DNA of 64,000 bases from Bradyrhizobium diazoefficiens. GTDB lineage: Bacteria > Pseudomonadota > Alphaproteobacteria > Rhizobiales > Xanthobacteraceae. The position numbers and the translations under genes were made by a program. The notes under the pieces were generated by a model. That model was not told where the DNA came from. It did not search any database and worked only from the letters and a program-made list of their open reading frames with translations. The stretch covers positions 4,774,001 through 4,838,000 of the forward strand of contig NZ_CP067041.1 in assembly GCF_016599855.1 (NCBI RefSeq). Direction: 5' to 3'. Positions within the stretch are counted from its first letter, which is position 1; each line of letters begins with the position of its first letter. Below, in pieces: positions 63,420-64,000 of this stretch.

Positions 63420-64000
63420 ATGAACAGAAGGTCTTTCCTGCTCCTCTCGGCCGGTGCCGCGAGCATGGCGGTGGCAATGCCCTTGTGGGCGCAAGATCTG
63501 CCGAAGCTGAAACAAAAGGAAAAGTACAAGGTCGGCTTCGCGCAGACCGAAAGCAACAACCCTTGGCGGATTGCTCAGACCGAGAGCATGAAGGCGCAGG
63601 CGCAGAAAGAAGGATGGCAGCTCGTCTACACTGACGCCGCAGGCTCGGCGGCCAAGCAGGTGGCCGACGTCAATTCCATGATCGCCCAGGGCGTCGATCT
63701 GATCTTCCTCGCACCGCGCGAGGAGAAGCCGTTGATCCCAGCGGTGATGAACGCCAAGAAGGCCGGCATTCCGGTCATCCTGCTCGACCGCAGCGTGGAC
63801 CCGAGCCTCGCAAAACCCGGCGTGGACTACGTGACCTTCATCGGCTCAGACTTTGTCGAGGAAGGCAAGCGGGCAGCGGACGCCCTCGCCAAGGCGGTGG
63901 GCGGGAAGGCGAAAATCATCCAGCTGGAAGGCACAACCGGGTCCTCGCCCGCCAACGATCGCGCCAAGGGCTTCAAGGAAGGGATCAAGGCCCATCCGGA
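63420..64000 (+). CDS. ABC-transporter sugar-type substrate-binding protein, cut by the right edge
   Basis: The ATG at 63420 has AAGGAG 6 bases upstream. A twin-arginine-like leader (MNRRSFLLLSAGAASMA) ends near LWAQD. About 190 residues are visible with the periplasmic-binding fold of the ribose/galactose group: YKVGFAQTESNNPWRIAQTES, then NSMIAQGVDLIFLAPREEKPL, IPVILLDRSVDP and FIGSDFVEEGKRAADALAK. The pattern QTESNNPWR resembles YtfQ-like galactofuranose binding proteins. ATPase and permease genes should follow outside the window. It is probably controlled by the divergent GntR protein. Confidence 0.9.
   Translation, partial: MNRRSFLLLSAGAASMAVAMPLWAQDLPKLKQKEKYKVGFAQTESNNPWRIAQTESMKAQAQKEGWQLVYTDAAGSAAKQVADVNSMIAQGVDLIFLAPREEKPLIPAVMNAKKAGIPVILLDRSVDPSLAKPGVDYVTFIGSDFVEEGKRAADALAKAVGGKAKIIQLEGTTGSSPANDRAKGFKEGIKAHP

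Noticed and set aside
1..64000. CRISPR arrays, rRNA or tRNA genes, phage structural genes
   Set aside because: I looked for regularly spaced repeats, conserved RNA cores and phage modules and saw none.

Overview
The window looks like an accessory region of a high-GC alphaproteobacterium, most likely a Bradyrhizobium-like member of the Rhizobiales. The grounds are: many LysR regulators; IS66, IS21, IS5/IS427 and IS3 type transposases of the kinds common in that group; small Rhizobiales-type conserved proteins; and a patchwork of intact catabolic operons set among decayed gene pieces. All assignments are by eye; no search was run.

Layout. 0-1.4 kb: biotin synthase bioB (cut by the left edge) and a frameshifted NADH dehydrogenase II remnant. 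1.5-9.2 kb: mostly leftward catabolic genes (enoyl-CoA hydratase, tautomerase, exported protein, metallo-beta-lactamase-fold lactonase, alpha/beta hydrolase, FAH-family hydrolase, FAD-linked 2-hydroxyacid dehydrogenase, DUF899 protein), next to a divergent LysR gene at 9.7 kb. 11.1-14.8 kb: enoyl-CoA hydratase/CoA-transferase pair, divergent from an AraC-type regulator. 15.2-18.1 kb: MarR regulator, an intact integrase-type IS, and remnants of IS21 and IS427. 19-20.6 kb: orphan GAF-PAS histidine kinase. 21-24.7 kb: transposase scraps, a MarR regulator, a small exported protein, a DMT permease fragment and a broken peroxiredoxin gene. 24.8-31.5 kb: two LysR genes, a porin-like protein, a membrane protein, a gamma-carbonic-anhydrase-like protein and a glutathionyl-hydroquinone reductase. 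31.8-35 kb: integrase remnant and an IS66 element. 35.5-42 kb: amidohydrolase, YciI protein, two-subunit molybdenum hydroxylase, DctA-type carrier, malic enzyme scrap. 42.3-50.6 kb: a well-preserved aromatic catabolic cluster (see below). 50.7-63 kb: many broken genes (ribD, LysR, glycosyltransferase, recombinase, IS3, YciI, propionyl-CoA carboxylase) between intact LysR, wrbA, DUF2218, a second glutathionyl-hydroquinone reductase and ribA. 62.4-64 kb: a FadR/FCD-type GntR regulator divergent from a sugar-type ABC binding protein that runs off the right edge.

The most interesting unit is 42.3-49.6 kb. A LacI-family gene sits between a leftward alcohol-dehydrogenase-like/GST pair and a rightward hydroxyquinol-type intradiol dioxygenase, SDR, beta-keto acid cleavage enzyme (BKACE) and glutathione reductase. 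All three promoter regions carry a GCAA-N4-TTGC palindrome placed within or over the core promoter, so one repressor probably controls the whole cluster. I infer a glutathione-linked ring-cleavage pathway in which BKACE may replace the usual thiolase end of the beta-ketoadipate route. No maleylacetate reductase of the standard type is visible.
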